Of a DNA stretch of 64,000 bases, positions 35,210-47,618 are shown one piece after another (the stretch's first letter is position 1; each line of letters opens with the position of its first letter). The notes under the pieces are model-generated. The model saw only the letters and a list, made by a program, of their open reading frames with translations. It ran no database searches and was not told the DNA's origin. Both the position numbers and the translations under genes were made by a program. Origin of the DNA: Nectonema munidae. Its lineage: Eukaryota; Nematomorpha; Nectonematoida; Nectonematidae. The stretch spans positions 486,501 to 550,500 of the forward strand of contig JAUIRK010000819.1 of the NCBI GenBank assembly GCA_030549495.1, given 5' to 3'.

Positions 35210-36062
35210 TAACAAGCCGAATTAACCCATCAAAATCGTTTGCTAGGTTCATAAAACAATAAATAAATCCTTCTTTTTATCCACATAGCACTCTCATCAA
35301 TAGTACTTTTTCCAGTCAATTGAGTTTTGTCAATTTTTCTCACGTGTTCTTTAAATTCAATCACATTCATGGCTTGTTAGTTCAAAAAATCAAGTGTGTA
35401 TTATAAGTACGGAAAGATATAACAGTAAGTATTCCAACCCGTTTCTTCCCTTATCTATAATATCAGCATGTAGTTAGAGAGTTGGTTTAAGATTTTACTT
35501 CATCCAAAGTCCAAAGAAATTATTTTGTATATTTTTCGAAACTATTTCCTCTTACCTGTATTCCTTGCTTTTTAAACGTTAAGTTTAAACTTTCATAAGT
35601 TTTTTATACGAAGACACATATGACTCTAAATTAGGGTTGACATATTTTCCGCTTTTGACTTCGCTTAACAACGGAATCCCAGAGGATTTATAAGAATAAC
35701 CATTTTCCATTCACTAATCTTGTATGTGAAAAAAGGAAGTTTAGAAAAATTTAGCTCGAAATGCAATTGCTTATTTCCTTATTTAGTATAAAAACTTATT
35801 TTTTACCGTTAAAGTATTTTATATTAATCATATTTTTGTAAGAAATACAAATTTTTGTACCGGACATTTTTCAATTCCTTTTTTTCCCGGACATTTTTCA
35901 ATACCATTTTTGTCCCGGTTTGATAATGGCAAAATCTCAGAGCCTTTTTTTGTGAAGTCGGAGATTTTAAAGGTATAGGAGTCGCAGTCGGTATCTAATA
36001 AAATTAAGTAGTCTGAGTGTAACTAATCATCCATTTTTTCAAAATTATTTTTATTTTTTCAG
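35210..36062. other. AT-rich DNA ending in a 3' splice site
   Basis: No gene recognised. Contains two close direct repeats of CCGGACATTTTTCAAT (35860-35910), perhaps an old transposon edge. The last ~30 bases form a pyrimidine-rich tract ending ttttttcag, the acceptor of the srGAP exon at 36063. Confidence 0.5.
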
Positions 36063-36249
36063 ATTTGAAGCTACAGCTGTTGGAACAGGTCAAGTGTTTG
36101 GACAGTAAAGTTGAGCAAGAAAACATTTTGCTCAATGAGGTTTCTGACTTTTGCAAGAAAAGAGCTGAAATTGAAGGCGAGTATGCGCGAAACATGGAAA
36201 AATTGTACAAGAATTCTATAACACGCTTCAAATCTGACAATAAGTTCAA
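36063..36249 (+). CDS. srGAP: srGAP-like gene, F-BAR exon 1 of 4 in window
   Basis: Bounded by a ttttttcag acceptor and a GTATGA donor. It encodes LKLQLLEQVKCLDSKVEQ, LLNEVSDFCKKRAEIEGEYA and RNMEKLYKNSITRFKSDNKF. In vertebrate SRGAPs the matching stretch is EQxKCLxQ...LLQDLQDFFRKKAEIExxYSRNLEKLAERF, so this is the first helix of the F-BAR domain. The exon enters in phase 1 and leaves in phase 2, and its split last codon (AA|G) is completed by the exon at 58203. srGAPs bind membranes and sense or induce curvature through F-BAR, inactivate Rac/Cdc42-type GTPases and act in Slit-Robo signalling at the cell cortex. The exon start lies at the same place as exon 2 of the human genes, so one upstream exon with the initiator Met is missing from view. 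Orthology is inferred from this domain only; another F-BAR family is less likely because KCLD and the spacing fit srGAP best. Confidence 0.8.
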
Positions 36250-36261
36250 GTATGACGCTTA

Positions 36262-36450
36262 TTCTGATAGGACCCTATGTAAAAATACTAATAAGGGTAA
36301 AGGACCGGGGGTAATGTTTTTTATCGAGAAGGGACAATTGCGCCTCTTATATCGAACTATGAGGAAAGTAGGCTTGACGCGGAATCGAACCCAAGACCTT
36401 GAGTTACCGAATCCTAGTTTCTAATCAACATAACCCACGCCCGGGTAAAG
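36262..36450 (-). mobile_element. Possible tRNA-derived SINE next to the splice donor
   Basis: Read on the minus strand it contains GGGTTCGATTCCGCG, a perfect RNA polymerase III B-box (GGTTCGATTCC), preceded by about 60 bp with a loose A-box (GGTTATGTTGATTAG). No cloverleaf with paired arms can be drawn, so it is not a functional tRNA gene. A unique-looking tail extends toward 36262. No second copy was seen in the window, so repeat status is unproven. It lies within ~15 bp of the srGAP 5' splice site. Confidence 0.4.
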
Positions 36451-36459
36451 TTAACCTGT

Positions 36460-39400
36460 AAATTTATCACATCGATCATTAAATTCTTTGACTTCACCGA
36501 CAAATTTTTTTCCCTTTATTTTCACTCTAATTTATAACGTTTATACTTTCCTTATGAACTTTACTTACTATATTTTCTATTTTTTTCGAAAAGTTAAGTT
36601 TTTTTAATATTTTTTTATTTTATATTATGCAAAATTTAACATGTTTTATTATTTTCAGTTTTGTTAATTACATAAAATTTTGTATATAAAAGATTTTTAT
36701 CCAACTTTTTTCCATTTTTTAATAAATTTTAGTGTCTGTTATGTGTCTATAAAATAAAATCTAAGATTTTTAAAAATAAAATTTTTTAACAAATGAGAAA
36801 AAATAGGCTTGTTAAATCGTTTTTAGACAAAATTTTTATGTAATTAAAAAAAACTGAAGATAATAAAAAAAAATTTCTGTAAAAATTAAGTTATATAATT
36901 TAGTTTCATAGATTATAAAGTATAAACGCTGTTATAGTGAAAATATATTGAAATGGTGAAAAAATATCATGTTGAATTTATTTTTATATCTATTTTCAAA
37001 GAAAAATTGATACTGAACCATAACAAGGTTCCCACGCTCCAGAAAAGTGGGAAAACGCGGGGAAAAAAATTGTTTTTTCCACTCTGGAATTTTTTATCGT
37101 AGAAATTTTCCAATTATAGTATACTAATATCTTGAAATAATTCTTTATTTTTAGCAAATTTTAAAAATGATTATATATTGCATGTGCATAACTGATTCTC
37201 TATTTATATAATAATATGAATACTTTTAACTAGAAGCTAAAGATTTAAGCATTCTTATCCTAATTATAGAATTTAATTCTCTCTCCTTTACAAAGCAAGA
37301 AAAATAGAAGTGAGTATAGTTTATTTAAAAGCTATCATCACAAAAGTTCAATTTCTTTCAAATATTTTATAGTGGGAGGTGGTGAATCGATGAAAATAGG
37401 CGATCACTTTTTATACCTCCTTTCTTTCGCTTTTCTAATTTTTAGTGATATACGCTGCCTACTTTATACCAGATTAAGTCATTTAACATTGAAATTACAT
37501 AGAAGGGTGAGGCTGAATTGCTGTGATATTATGTATCGCAAAATATAAGCAAGGGACGATACTATGATAGATCTTTATTAAAAAAATAGTAAGAATTAAA
37601 CTTATGTGTCAAGCACAAAGCGGAAGAAACTCTTTTGTGGTGAAGGCGGTAAGAAAAGTGTATCCAAATAAAGGAATAAAGATTTGTCATAAAATTACAT
37701 AATGCGTGCGTACCAACAACAACAATCCGAAGGGAACACAGACGAAACCTTATTTTCCTTGTAATTAAATAGGAATTACTAGTCGTCTTCTTCGCTTGCT
37801 CCTAAATGGCTTTAAGCCCTAAGTTCATGAATGAGTGAAAATCATTGATAACAAAATGTTGGAATATTTTATTCAATGTAAATTTAAATGTTTTGATTTA
37901 AGTTAAAATGAAAGTTCATCCAGAAACAAAAGCAATTTCTCAAAGGATTATTACCAAGCATTCCCGTCTATAAGAAAGGAAGGGTTGCCCGCCCCGACCC
38001 AATAATTTTTTATTTCTCAATTGTATATCTTTTTTTGATAGTAGTTAAAAGACTTGTTTGGCTCGTGAGTAGACTTTCTATATTACTTTTCTTGTTTTGA
38101 AATGAACTCTTAGAATGAATATTTAAACTATTTTTTTCATTAATTCCTACTTGATTGATACAATAATGCAAATTTGAGCTACATTTGATCAGAGGCAGAA
38201 ATTTGAACAAGAGCCCGTAAATTTTTCAGCGGGCAAATATTTTTTTTCGCACATAATTATAAAAGAAAGCTTAAAAAATTTATCCCTATTGATTACGGTA
38301 ACTGAAAGAATTAAATTAATGTAATAGAATACACAATTTAGGAGAAATGTCCTTATTATATTTGCTAAATGTATATTTTAAACAATCAAGCCTTTTATTC
38401 TATAAATCAATTTGTTTTATTTAATGTTCTTTTTTTTTATCAAGATTGCTTAGAATAGTTGGCAATGTTTTTTTACACTTTTCTTAAATTTTTTGTTAAA
38501 ACTTAGTACTAATAATTTCATTTTCGTGTAATTTATAGTGTATAACTTAGAGAATGGAATACCTCATTCATATAAAGTGAAGGTTTGTAGCAAATTTTCT
38601 TGCAAAATTTTAAATATTTAATTTCTATTTAAAATGGGCAAATTTAAATTCACGGCGTCACATACGATTGTTTTTCTGTGTTAGTAATCTAGTTTGGTAA
38701 CATTTCGTTGCTAAAAATTTTAACATTTAATTTTAAGCAACAATTCATCTCAAGTACAGAGTAGTGATCAATTCATCTAACCAATCCATCTGATATGAAT
38801 CAGGCTTGTTGACAATCAAAGTGAGATGAGATCAAAGCGTGTTATTCTCATACAAAGAATATATTTTAAAAACGTGATTAATAATTATTTTTATAATAGG
38901 TTTGAAAATTTTTGGTTATTATAACGTTTTCTTTTTATAAACATTATTACATTGTTATCCTCTTCCATATTCTTTGTATACAAAAATGTATATATGTATA
39001 TCAAATGGTAATTCACCAACATAGATATTTTATAATCAATACATGCCACATCTCCTTCTTTTGAGACTAGACATTTATTATGAACATTGCTGGTTGATAA
39101 GTTTAAACAGATGTTATTAATAGGGTGTCCACAAACTCTCATAATACGTTAAAGTTTTGTATAGTGTCCGACTCCGTGTCAATCAGAAAGTTTTTCAATT
39201 CCCATCCATGAAACACATTCTTACGCATCCCAGTACGGAATTCCATTGGATGATATATGTCAATGCAGGATATTTAGATATTTTATAATTAAAACGGAAA
39301 ATATAATACTCTTCATACAATCCAGTAGGAGGCGATAGCGGGTCTGAATCACCTTGCAAATTTAGATAGCATGTGCCCCATATTTTATGATTGCAATTTT

Positions 39401-39520
39401 TTTCATGATTCCTGGTTGTAATTCATTTTATTTCAATACTCTACAATTATTATGTTTTCATCGCAAAAAGTTTGATTTATTTCTTATCTTTTTTACTGTA
39501 CCACCAAAATAAATAATTTG
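36460..39520. other. AT-rich intronic DNA
   Basis: Within the large srGAP intron. No gene recognised. TTGCCCGC at 37985 and GCGGGCAA at 38229 form an 8-bp inverted pair about 250 bp apart, too short to call an element. Confidence 0.5.
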
Positions 39521-39529
39521 GATGTAGAA

Positions 39530-41951
39530 CAGGGGTGGAAAATTTTTTGTTAAGTTTAGTAGCACATGGAAATTTTTAGTAGCACGTACATATAAACTTT
39601 GCCATACATCATTCATACGCCAAATGTATTAAAATAATTAAAATTTGCATTACTTTAGAGATGAAATATGCAATTTATTTCTTACCTAACATGTTTAGTA
39701 AACATTGTTTACATAGAAAAATAGTGCATGTTATTTTAATTCACATATGTACAAGTTTCTGCCCACGTGATGAATGCCATAGTCTAATACTTTCATTTGG
39801 ATCAAAGTCCTTAACGGAAGCACCACTGAGGCCGACAAGCATGAGGGAATCAAGGTTGTCTCTTGTCAGTCTTGATCTGAGGTCTGCTTTGATGCAGTTA
39901 ATTCTGCTGAACCCTCTTTCGTCACTAGCAGATGAACTTGGTAAAACTAAAACAATTGGCATCAGTTTGGATAACACTGGGAATCTTTCAGGGCGTGGCA
40001 TAGCCTGTTTGCAAAGGTGGGGGAAGGATTGATCTTTTCTCAGGATTTTCAATCTAAACCACTCATCAAGCAAATGATCCTTTGCAAAGGAAGCAGTTGA
40101 AACTTCCATGTTAGATAGGGGCTCCTTGAAATGCTGCACCAGTTGCTCAAGCTCTGCATCCCCAAAATCTGACAGTTTCTTCCCCTCTGGCCATCCCATT
40201 TTATCAAATATGGAGAAATTCTGTGATACTGTTGCATCCATGGTCTTTAATCGATATGTCAGAGAAGCTTTCCCATCAGAGAGCATAATTATTCTATCCT
40301 TTTGGTAGCTTGCTTCCCCTACTACTCTTTCTAACTGGACTTCTCTGAAGACTCCAATGAGAGGCACTTCAGACAAAAAAAGACTCTCAATCTCTCCTGG
40401 GTTATGTTCCAGTTTGTTTAAAAGAGAAATAGCATGGTTCACTGATGGTTTGATTTTTGACAACATCATGGTTTCTCTTTGAAATGTAGCAGAAAGTGGG
40501 CTTATGACTGCCATCATAAAGAAAATGACAGTACTTTAACAACTAAAATCACAAATGGCTTTCAGCAGTCCTTTTGTTTTTTGAGCATCAGAAGTTCCCA
40601 CATTAGAGTTGTTCTGCAACTGAAAGACCACAGCTTGCCAACTTTTCAAAAATGCTTGAAGTGTCTGTTCTTTGCTGGCAACCAATCTCACAGCATTGAT
40701 GTCTCTTAGTTTTAGCAACTGCATTTCTAAAGCTGCTGCAACTTCTTTTAGCTGGGATGAGCGCTTTGGTGAAGAATGATAATAGATATACAATCCTCTG
40801 AGAGTCGTCTCAACTTGCTGCATAAATGTTAGAGCTTTCAATGAATCCAGGACTGCGAGTTGGAGTCTATTAGCCACACAATGAATGACAACCAAATGGG
40901 GAATATCTTTTGTTAATTTAGCAGCAACACCACCATGAGAGCCCAACATTGTTCTTGCTCCATCGGTTGCAAGAGCTACCTCTTTTCCCTTATCAGATAG
41001 GTTTATTCCCAGTCGTTTTGAGACAGAAATCAAAGCTGTAATATAGCCATCAGCAGTTTCATTGGGTAACTCCTCCAGAGCTACATAAGACTCTGCAACA
41101 GTCCCCTCAGTGATGTAGCGCATATACACAAGAACAGATGCTGAAACTGAAATGTGAGTGGAACCATCAAGTAGAAGCTAACACAGGGAGACTTTGAAAT
41201 GTCTTCCATAAGTTTCTTTCAAGTGGAAGAAACGATGCTATGAATATATTCTATGCACATTGTCCTGTTCACATATTTTTCTTTCACCGAAATTCCCAAT
41301 TTCCTTATAACTTCAATTTGCGTCTCAAAATCACTGTATGGCTTATTCCAACAGGCAATGAAATATGCAGTAATGAAAAGTTTTTTGAGATTTTCCATCT
41401 CTTCCATGTCCATTTTCAACATACACTTATGCAATGGTGTGTCTTCTGGGCCTTGTATAATCGCTCACAATTTCTGGAGGACACACTTCTTTCATGAATC
41501 ATAAAAGTTTCTCTTTTGAATGAATCTTTATAGCCCAAAGCAAATTTTGATGAGGCGTCTGCTTGTTTTTTGAAACTACAGCACCAATTACATGTCACTT
41601 CCAATACTTGATCATTGGCATCTCTTTTAATTGAAATCCAATCAGCAAATTCCCTGGCATACGAAGCTTGCAAATTACCAGGGCGCTAATTTTTGCTCCC
41701 ATGCTGAGCAGTTTTCTGCTTTTTCCTTTCTTCAATGGCAACCATGGGCTTATCTATATTTGTACATTTCATTTGAGAATCAGAAATGCAATGATCATCT
41801 CAATCACTGCCTTCATTTTGTCTCTTTGAGAAAAACTTAAGAAGTGTTTCTTGCAGCTTGATTTTAGAGGGTGACCAAAAAATAAATTAAAAATTCGAAT
41901 ATGAGGGCTTTCACTTTTTAAAAATAATTTATTATTCAAATTCACCAACAC
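39530..41951 (-). mobile_element. hAT transposon (ZNF862-like), broken
   Basis: The left edge CAGGGGTGGAAAATTTTTTG at 39530 is a hAT-type terminus. On the minus strand the transposase runs from KLQETLLKFFSKRQNEGSD (near 41860) through a zinc-finger-like region (CNWCCSFKKQAD). It continues with LLLDGSTHISVSASVLVYMR (first catalytic Asp), ATDGARTMLGSHGGVAAKL (second), VIHCVANRLQLAVLD, and the C-terminal block SASDERGFSRINCIKADLRS then RLTRDNLDSLMLVGLSG. This is the ZNF862 / C17orf113-like hAT group, distinct from the ZBED5-like element at 30191. Several frame breaks are present (stops near 41815 and 41690, shifts near 41440 and 41200, a break near 40530). The right end is uncertain: TTTTTACACCCCTG at 43297-43310 is the best candidate, but the flanking 8-bp sequences do not match (ATGTAGAA versus CAATAAAC). 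Confidence 0.8.
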
Positions 41952-42151
41952 AGTAAAGTTACTTTAAAAAAATCACCAATACAGTAAAATCACTTTAAAA
42001 CTTTAAAAAACAAAAGAGTAGATAAATTAATGGATAAAAATAAGCCAATGATAAAAAATTTGTTGCGTTAATATTAATTTTAGGGACTCTTTTCACAAAC
42101 TGAAGCAAAAGTGACGTGGCATGTCTTCAAAGTTATATGATGTAAGCAGAA

Positions 42152-42607
42152 GTTGCTACTATTTCCCCACAAACACGCAATAGCTGTTACATTAGAGTCT
42201 TATACCAATAATAAAGTTAGAAACAGCTACTTCAAATACGTATGCATCGTCATATTCAAAACTTGTAACTATTGTTTTTTTCTTAGAAACTTCACCGCAT
42301 AGTTGCAATAATACCGTATGCGTAGTATTAACTCTCGGTTCATTGCTTATCATATTTTTACCCTGTACTTATCGCATTTGTATTTTTAAAAGTGGTTATT
42401 TTCATTATTGATGGCTATTTTTAATGGGCTATTTTTTTATTAGTATAGTACCATTATTGCAACTATGCCGTGAATTTTCTAAAAAAAATGTGGGTACAAT
42501 TTCTGAACATGACGATGCATACGTATTTGAAACATATGCCTAATATTACCTTTGTCTAAGACTTTAATGTAACAGCTATTATGTGTTTATGAGAAAATAG
42601 TAGCAAC
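42152..42607. repeat. 456-bp foldback (long inverted repeat) element
   Basis: The left arm starts GTTGCTACTATTTCCCCACA. The right arm, reverse-complemented, starts GTTGCTACTATTTTCTCATA. The arms continue with matching AATAGCTGTTACATTA, TTCAAATACGTATGCATCGTC and CATAGTTGCAATAAT, in that order, for about 180 bases each around a centre near 42385. Transcribed, it would form one long imperfect hairpin. No coding capacity; target duplication not evident. It lies between the hAT coding region and its candidate right end, so it may have inserted into that element. Confidence 0.85.
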
Positions 42608-43307
42608 CACATGAACCATTTTGTTACAAAATCTTTCTTTTAATTTTTAAAAAATATGAAAAGATAATTAAATGCCTTTAAAATTTAAATATAATATTTG
42701 TTGATAATCCGACAGGTTCTTACCTGTGTCGAAGCATGAACTATCATGCTAAAAATCGGCATGAACTTTTCGAACAAAATTCTTTTGTTTAATTTTAAAG
42801 GATTTATTTATTGTTTGAGGTCAAATAATATTTTTTTTGTGCCAAGTTAAATTATTTTCAACAACAATTCCACGATATTTTTTCTTGTAATTTTAAACAA
42901 AAAATAGTGGTATTTCTTATTAGCGAAAAATACGGTTAATTGTTGAACTATAATATTTTCGATGATTTAAATAAATCTTACCGATATTATTTTCCTCAGA
43001 ATAACATGCAGCTTCGAGTGAAGATATTACTATGGTTTATGAAACCTGAATTAGAAAATTGATCGACGCCATATTGTATTTTTAATGATGAAACATTCAG
43101 TTTTTCAAAAATAAGTTAAAGTAGCCACACTTATATCGCATATTATTGCCACCTTGTCAAGTGGATTTTACAATGCTAAGGTATAGTGCGTCAAAAATTT
43201 TTATGCCTCCGATATATGACTATTATTCTGAGAACATTACAAGTTACGGTCGCACAGACAAATTTTATGGTCTCGCTGCGCGAGTGCCCGACTGTGTTTT
43301 TACACCC

Positions 43308-46300
43308 CTGCAATAAACAAATTCAAATTTTCACTAAGCAATTTTAACTTCGCACTAAATAAATTGAAATTGGCACCAAACAGGTTCAAATTGACACTAA
43401 GCAATTTCAAATTGGTACTAAACAAGTTCAAATGGGTACTAAACAAGTTCATATAGGCACTAAGCAATTTCAAATTGGTACTAAACAAGTTCAAATGGGT
43501 ACTAAACAAGTTCAAATGGGTACTAAACAAGTTCAAATTGGTACTAAACAAGTTCAAATTGGTACTAAACAAGTTCAAATGGGTACTAAACAAGTTCAAA
43601 TGGGTACTAAACAAGTTCATATAGGCACTAAGTAAGTTCATATAGGCACTAAGCAATTTCAAATTGGTACTAAACAAGTTTAAATGGGTACTAAACAAGT
43701 TCAAATTGGTACTAAACAAGTTCAAATGGGTACTAAACAAGTTCAAATGGGTACTAAACATGTTCAAATCGGCATTAAACAAGTTCAAATCGGCATTAAA
43801 CAGGTTCAAATTGGTACTAAACAAGATCAAATTGGTACTAAACAAGTTCAAATGGGTACTAAACAAGTTCAGATGTGTACTAAACAAGTTCAAATGGGTA
43901 CTAAACAAGTTCAACTTGGTACTAAACAAGTTCAAATGGGTACTAAACAAGTTTAAATGGGTACTAAACAAGTTCAAATGTGTACTAAAAAAGTTCATAT
44001 AGGCACTAAGTAAGTTCATATAGGCACTAAGCAATTTCAAATTGGTACTAAACAAGTTCAAATGGGTACTAAACAAGTTCAAATGTGTACTAAACAAGTT
44101 CATATAGACACTAAGTAAGTTCATATAGGCACTAAGCAATTTCAAATTGGTACTAAACAAGTTCAAATGGGTACTAAACAAGTTCAAATGGGTACTAAAC
44201 AAGTTCAAATGGGTACTAAACAATTTCATATAGGCACTAAGCAATTTCAACTTGGTACTAAACAAGTTCAAATGGGTACTAAACAAGTTCAAATGGGTAC
44301 TAAACAAGTTCAAATGGGTACTAAACAATTTCATATAGGCACTAAGCAATTTCATATAGGCACTAAGCAATTTCAAATTGGTACTAAACAAGTTCAAATG
44401 GGTACTAAACAAGTTCAAATGGGTACTAAACAAGTTCAAATTGGTACTAAACAAGTTCAAATTGGTACTAAACAAGTTCAAATGGGTACTAAACAAGTTC
44501 AAATGGGTACTAAACAAGTTCATATAGGCACTAAGTAAGTTCATATAGGCACTAAGCAATTTCAAATTGGTACTAAACAAGTTTAAATGGGTACTAAACA
44601 AGTTCAAATTGGTACTAAACAAGTTCAAATGGGTACTAAACAAGTTCAAATGGGTACTAAACATGTTCAAATCGGCATTAAACAAGTTCAAATCGGCATT
44701 AAACAGGTTCAAATTGGTACTAAACAAGATCAAATTGGTACTAAACAAGTTCAAATGGGTACTAAACAAGTTCAGATGTGTACTAAACAAGTTCAAATGG
44801 GTACTAAACAAGTTCAACTTGGTACTAAACAAGTTCAAATGGGTACTAAACAAGTTTAAATGGGTACTAAACAAGTTTAAATGGGTACTAAACAAGTTCA
44901 AATGTGTACTAAAAAAGTTCATATAGGCACTAAGTAAGTTCATATAGGCACTAAGCAATTTCAAATTGGTACTAAACAAGTTCAAATGGGTACTAAACAA
45001 GTTCAAATGTGTACTAAACAAGTTCATATAGACACTAAGTAAGTTCATATAGGCACTAAGCAATTTCAAATTGGTACTAAACAAGTTCAAATGGGTACTA
45101 AACAAGTTCAAATGGGTACTAAACAAGTTCAAATGGGTACTAAACAATTTCATATAGGCACTAAGCAATTTCAACTTGGTACTAAACAAGTTCAAATGGG
45201 TACTAAACAAGTTCAAATGGGTACTAAACAAGTTCAAATGGGTACTAAACAATTTCATATAGGCACTAAGCAATTTCATATAGGCACTAAGCAATTTCAA
45301 ATTGGTACTAAACAAGTTCAAATGGGTACTAAACAAGTTCAAATGGGTACTAAACAAGTTCAAATTGGTACTAAACAAGTTCAAATTGGTACTAAACAAG
45401 TTCAAATGGGTACTAAACAAGTTCAAATGGGTACTAAACAAGTTCATGTAGGCACTAAGTAAGTTCATATAGGCACTAAGCAATTTCAAATTGGTACTAA
45501 ACAAGTTTAAATGGGTACTAAACAAGTTCAAATTGGTACTAAACAAGTTCAAATGGGTACTAAACAAGTTCAAATGGGTACTAAACATGTTCAAATCGGC
45601 ATTAAACAAGTTCAAATCGGCATTAAACAGGTTCAAATTGGTACTAAACAAGATCAAATTGGTACTAAACAAGTTCAAATGGGTACTAAACAAGTTCAGA
45701 TGTGTACTAAACAAGTTCAAATGGGTACTAAACAAGTTCAAATTGGTAATAAACAAGTTCAAATTGGTACTAAACAAGTTCAAATGGGTACTAAACAAGT
45801 TTAAATTGGTACTAAACAAGTTCAATTTGTTACTAAACAAGTTCAATTTGTTACTAAACAAGTTCAAATCGGCATCAAAGAAGTTCAAATCGGCATTAAA
45901 CAAGTTCAAATGGGTACTAAACAAGTTCAAATTGGTACTAAACAAGTTCAAATGGGTACTAAACAAGTTCAAATGGGTACTAAACAAGTTCAAATGGGTA
46001 CTAAACAAGTTCAAATTGGTACTAAACAAGTTCAACTTGACAATAAACAAGTTCAAATTGGTACTAAACAAGTTCAATTTGTTACTAAACAAGTTCAATT
46101 TGTTACTAAACAAGTTCAAATCGACATTAAACAAGTTCAAATTGGTACTAAACAAGTTCAAATTGGTACTAAACAAGTTCAAATGGGTACTAAACAAGTT
46201 CAGATGTGTACTAAACAAGTTCAAATGGGTACTAAACAAGTTCAAATTGGTATTAAACAAGTTCAAATTGGTACTAAACAAGTTTAAATGGGTACTAAAC

Positions 46301-47100
46301 AAGTTCAAATTAGTACTAAACAAGTTCAATTTGTTACTAAACAAGTTCAATTTGTTACTAAACAAGTTCAAATCGGCATCAAAGAAGTTCAAATCGGCAT
46401 TAAACAAGTTCAAATGGGTACTAAACAAGTTCAAATTGGTACTAAACAAGTTCAAATGGGTACTAAACAAGTTCAGATGTGTACTAAACAAGTTCAAATG
46501 GGTACTAAACAAGTTCAAATTGGTACTAAACAAGTTCAACTTGACAATAAACAAGTTCAAATTGGTACTAAACAAGTTCAATTTGTTACTAAACAAGTTC
46601 AATTTGTTACTAAACAAGTTCAAATCGACATTAAACAAGTTCAAATTGGTACTAAACAAGTTCAAATGGGTACTAAAAATGTTCAAATGTGTACTAAACA
46701 ACTTCAAATGAGTACTAAACAAGTTCATATAGGCACTAAGCAATTTCAACTTGACAATAAACAAGTTCAAATTGGTACTAAAGAAGTTCAAATTGGTACT
46801 AAAAAAGTTCAACTTGACAATAAATAAGTTCAAATCGGCATTAGTTCAACTTGACACTACTAAACAAGTTCAAATTAGCACTAAACAAGTCCAAATCGGT
46901 ACTAAGCAAGTTCAAATTGGTACTAAACAAGTTCAAATCGGTACTAAACAAGTTCAAATTGGTACTAAACAATTTCAAATTGGTACTAAACAAGTTCAAA
47001 TTGGTACTAAACAAGTTCAAATTAGCACTGAGCAGTTACAAATTGACACTAAGCAATTTTAAATTCCCACCAAACAAATTCAAATTGGTATTGAGAATAT
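43308..47100. repeat. 3.8-kb array of a 21-bp unit with higher-order repeats
   Basis: The unit is GTTCAAATGGGTACTAAACA plus A, 21 bp, in about 180 copies with variants (ATTGGTACT, ATCGGCATT, ATAGGCACTAAGCAATTTC, CTTGACAAT). Variants are arranged in larger blocks: a ~0.9-kb pattern repeats with offsets of 903 and 924 bp (blocks near 43664, 44567 and 45491; the second has one extra unit), and a ~0.5-kb pattern repeats between 45.8 and 46.7 kb. Edges are degenerate. Because 21 is a multiple of three, frames stay open: a 1177-codon minus-strand frame (46833-43300) reads heptads of LNLFSTH type, and several + frames read MGTKQVQ and VLNKFKW. The minus frame survives because few single changes in it create stops, so it is not taken as a gene. 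Confidence 0.92.
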
Positions 47101-47618
47101 TCATAGATTTTGTTACTATCTAAAATATTTTACGAATTACTTTATCCATAAAATAAAAAAGAATTTTATACATTTATTTTAATCAAGTTAGACTACTAAA
47201 AAGTAATTTAAAAAGTAAATTTTATTAACATTCTTTCAAAAATTCAAACAATTAATTTATTTTGAAACAAGAAAAAAATTGTGTCTTTGCAAGATATAAG
47301 TTTAGACTTCGAAAATTAGAAAAAATGCTTCTGTAGCTATTGGAAATGTAAATCCTAATAACTGGAATACTTTTATAGTCAAAATTAAAGGATTGCTTCC
47401 AAAAATTTTAATAAAGCAAAGTGGATTCTGTTAGAAAATAAAATTGTAATAGAAAATAATTGTTTTTTGTGATCTCTATATCTTGATTAAAATAAATGTA
47501 TAGAAATTCATTTTATTTTTTGAAAAATGTAATTTCTAAAATATTTGAATATTCTCAATACCAATTTGATATAGTTGCTGTTAGGTGCGAGCTTAACGGA
47601 AATTGATTTTTGACACAC

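Noticed and set aside
36370-36450. A tRNA gene on the minus strand
   Set aside because: The B-box is perfect, but no acceptor, anticodon or T stem can be paired, so at best it is a tRNA-derived repeat.
37985-38236. MITE bounded by TTGCCCGC/GCGGGCAA
   Set aside because: Only 8 bp of inverted match, no extension inward and no target duplication.
45491-46711. A 406-codon plus-strand frame (VLNKFK repeats)
   Set aside because: Another frame of the same 21-bp array; several + frames are open in parallel.
43300-46833. A 1177-codon minus-strand open frame as a real gene
   Set aside because: It lies wholly within a 21-bp tandem array, so the frame repeats every unit. Few single changes in TTG AAC TTG TTT AGT ACC CAT give stops, so openness is expected. 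No splice sites or unique sequence flank it.
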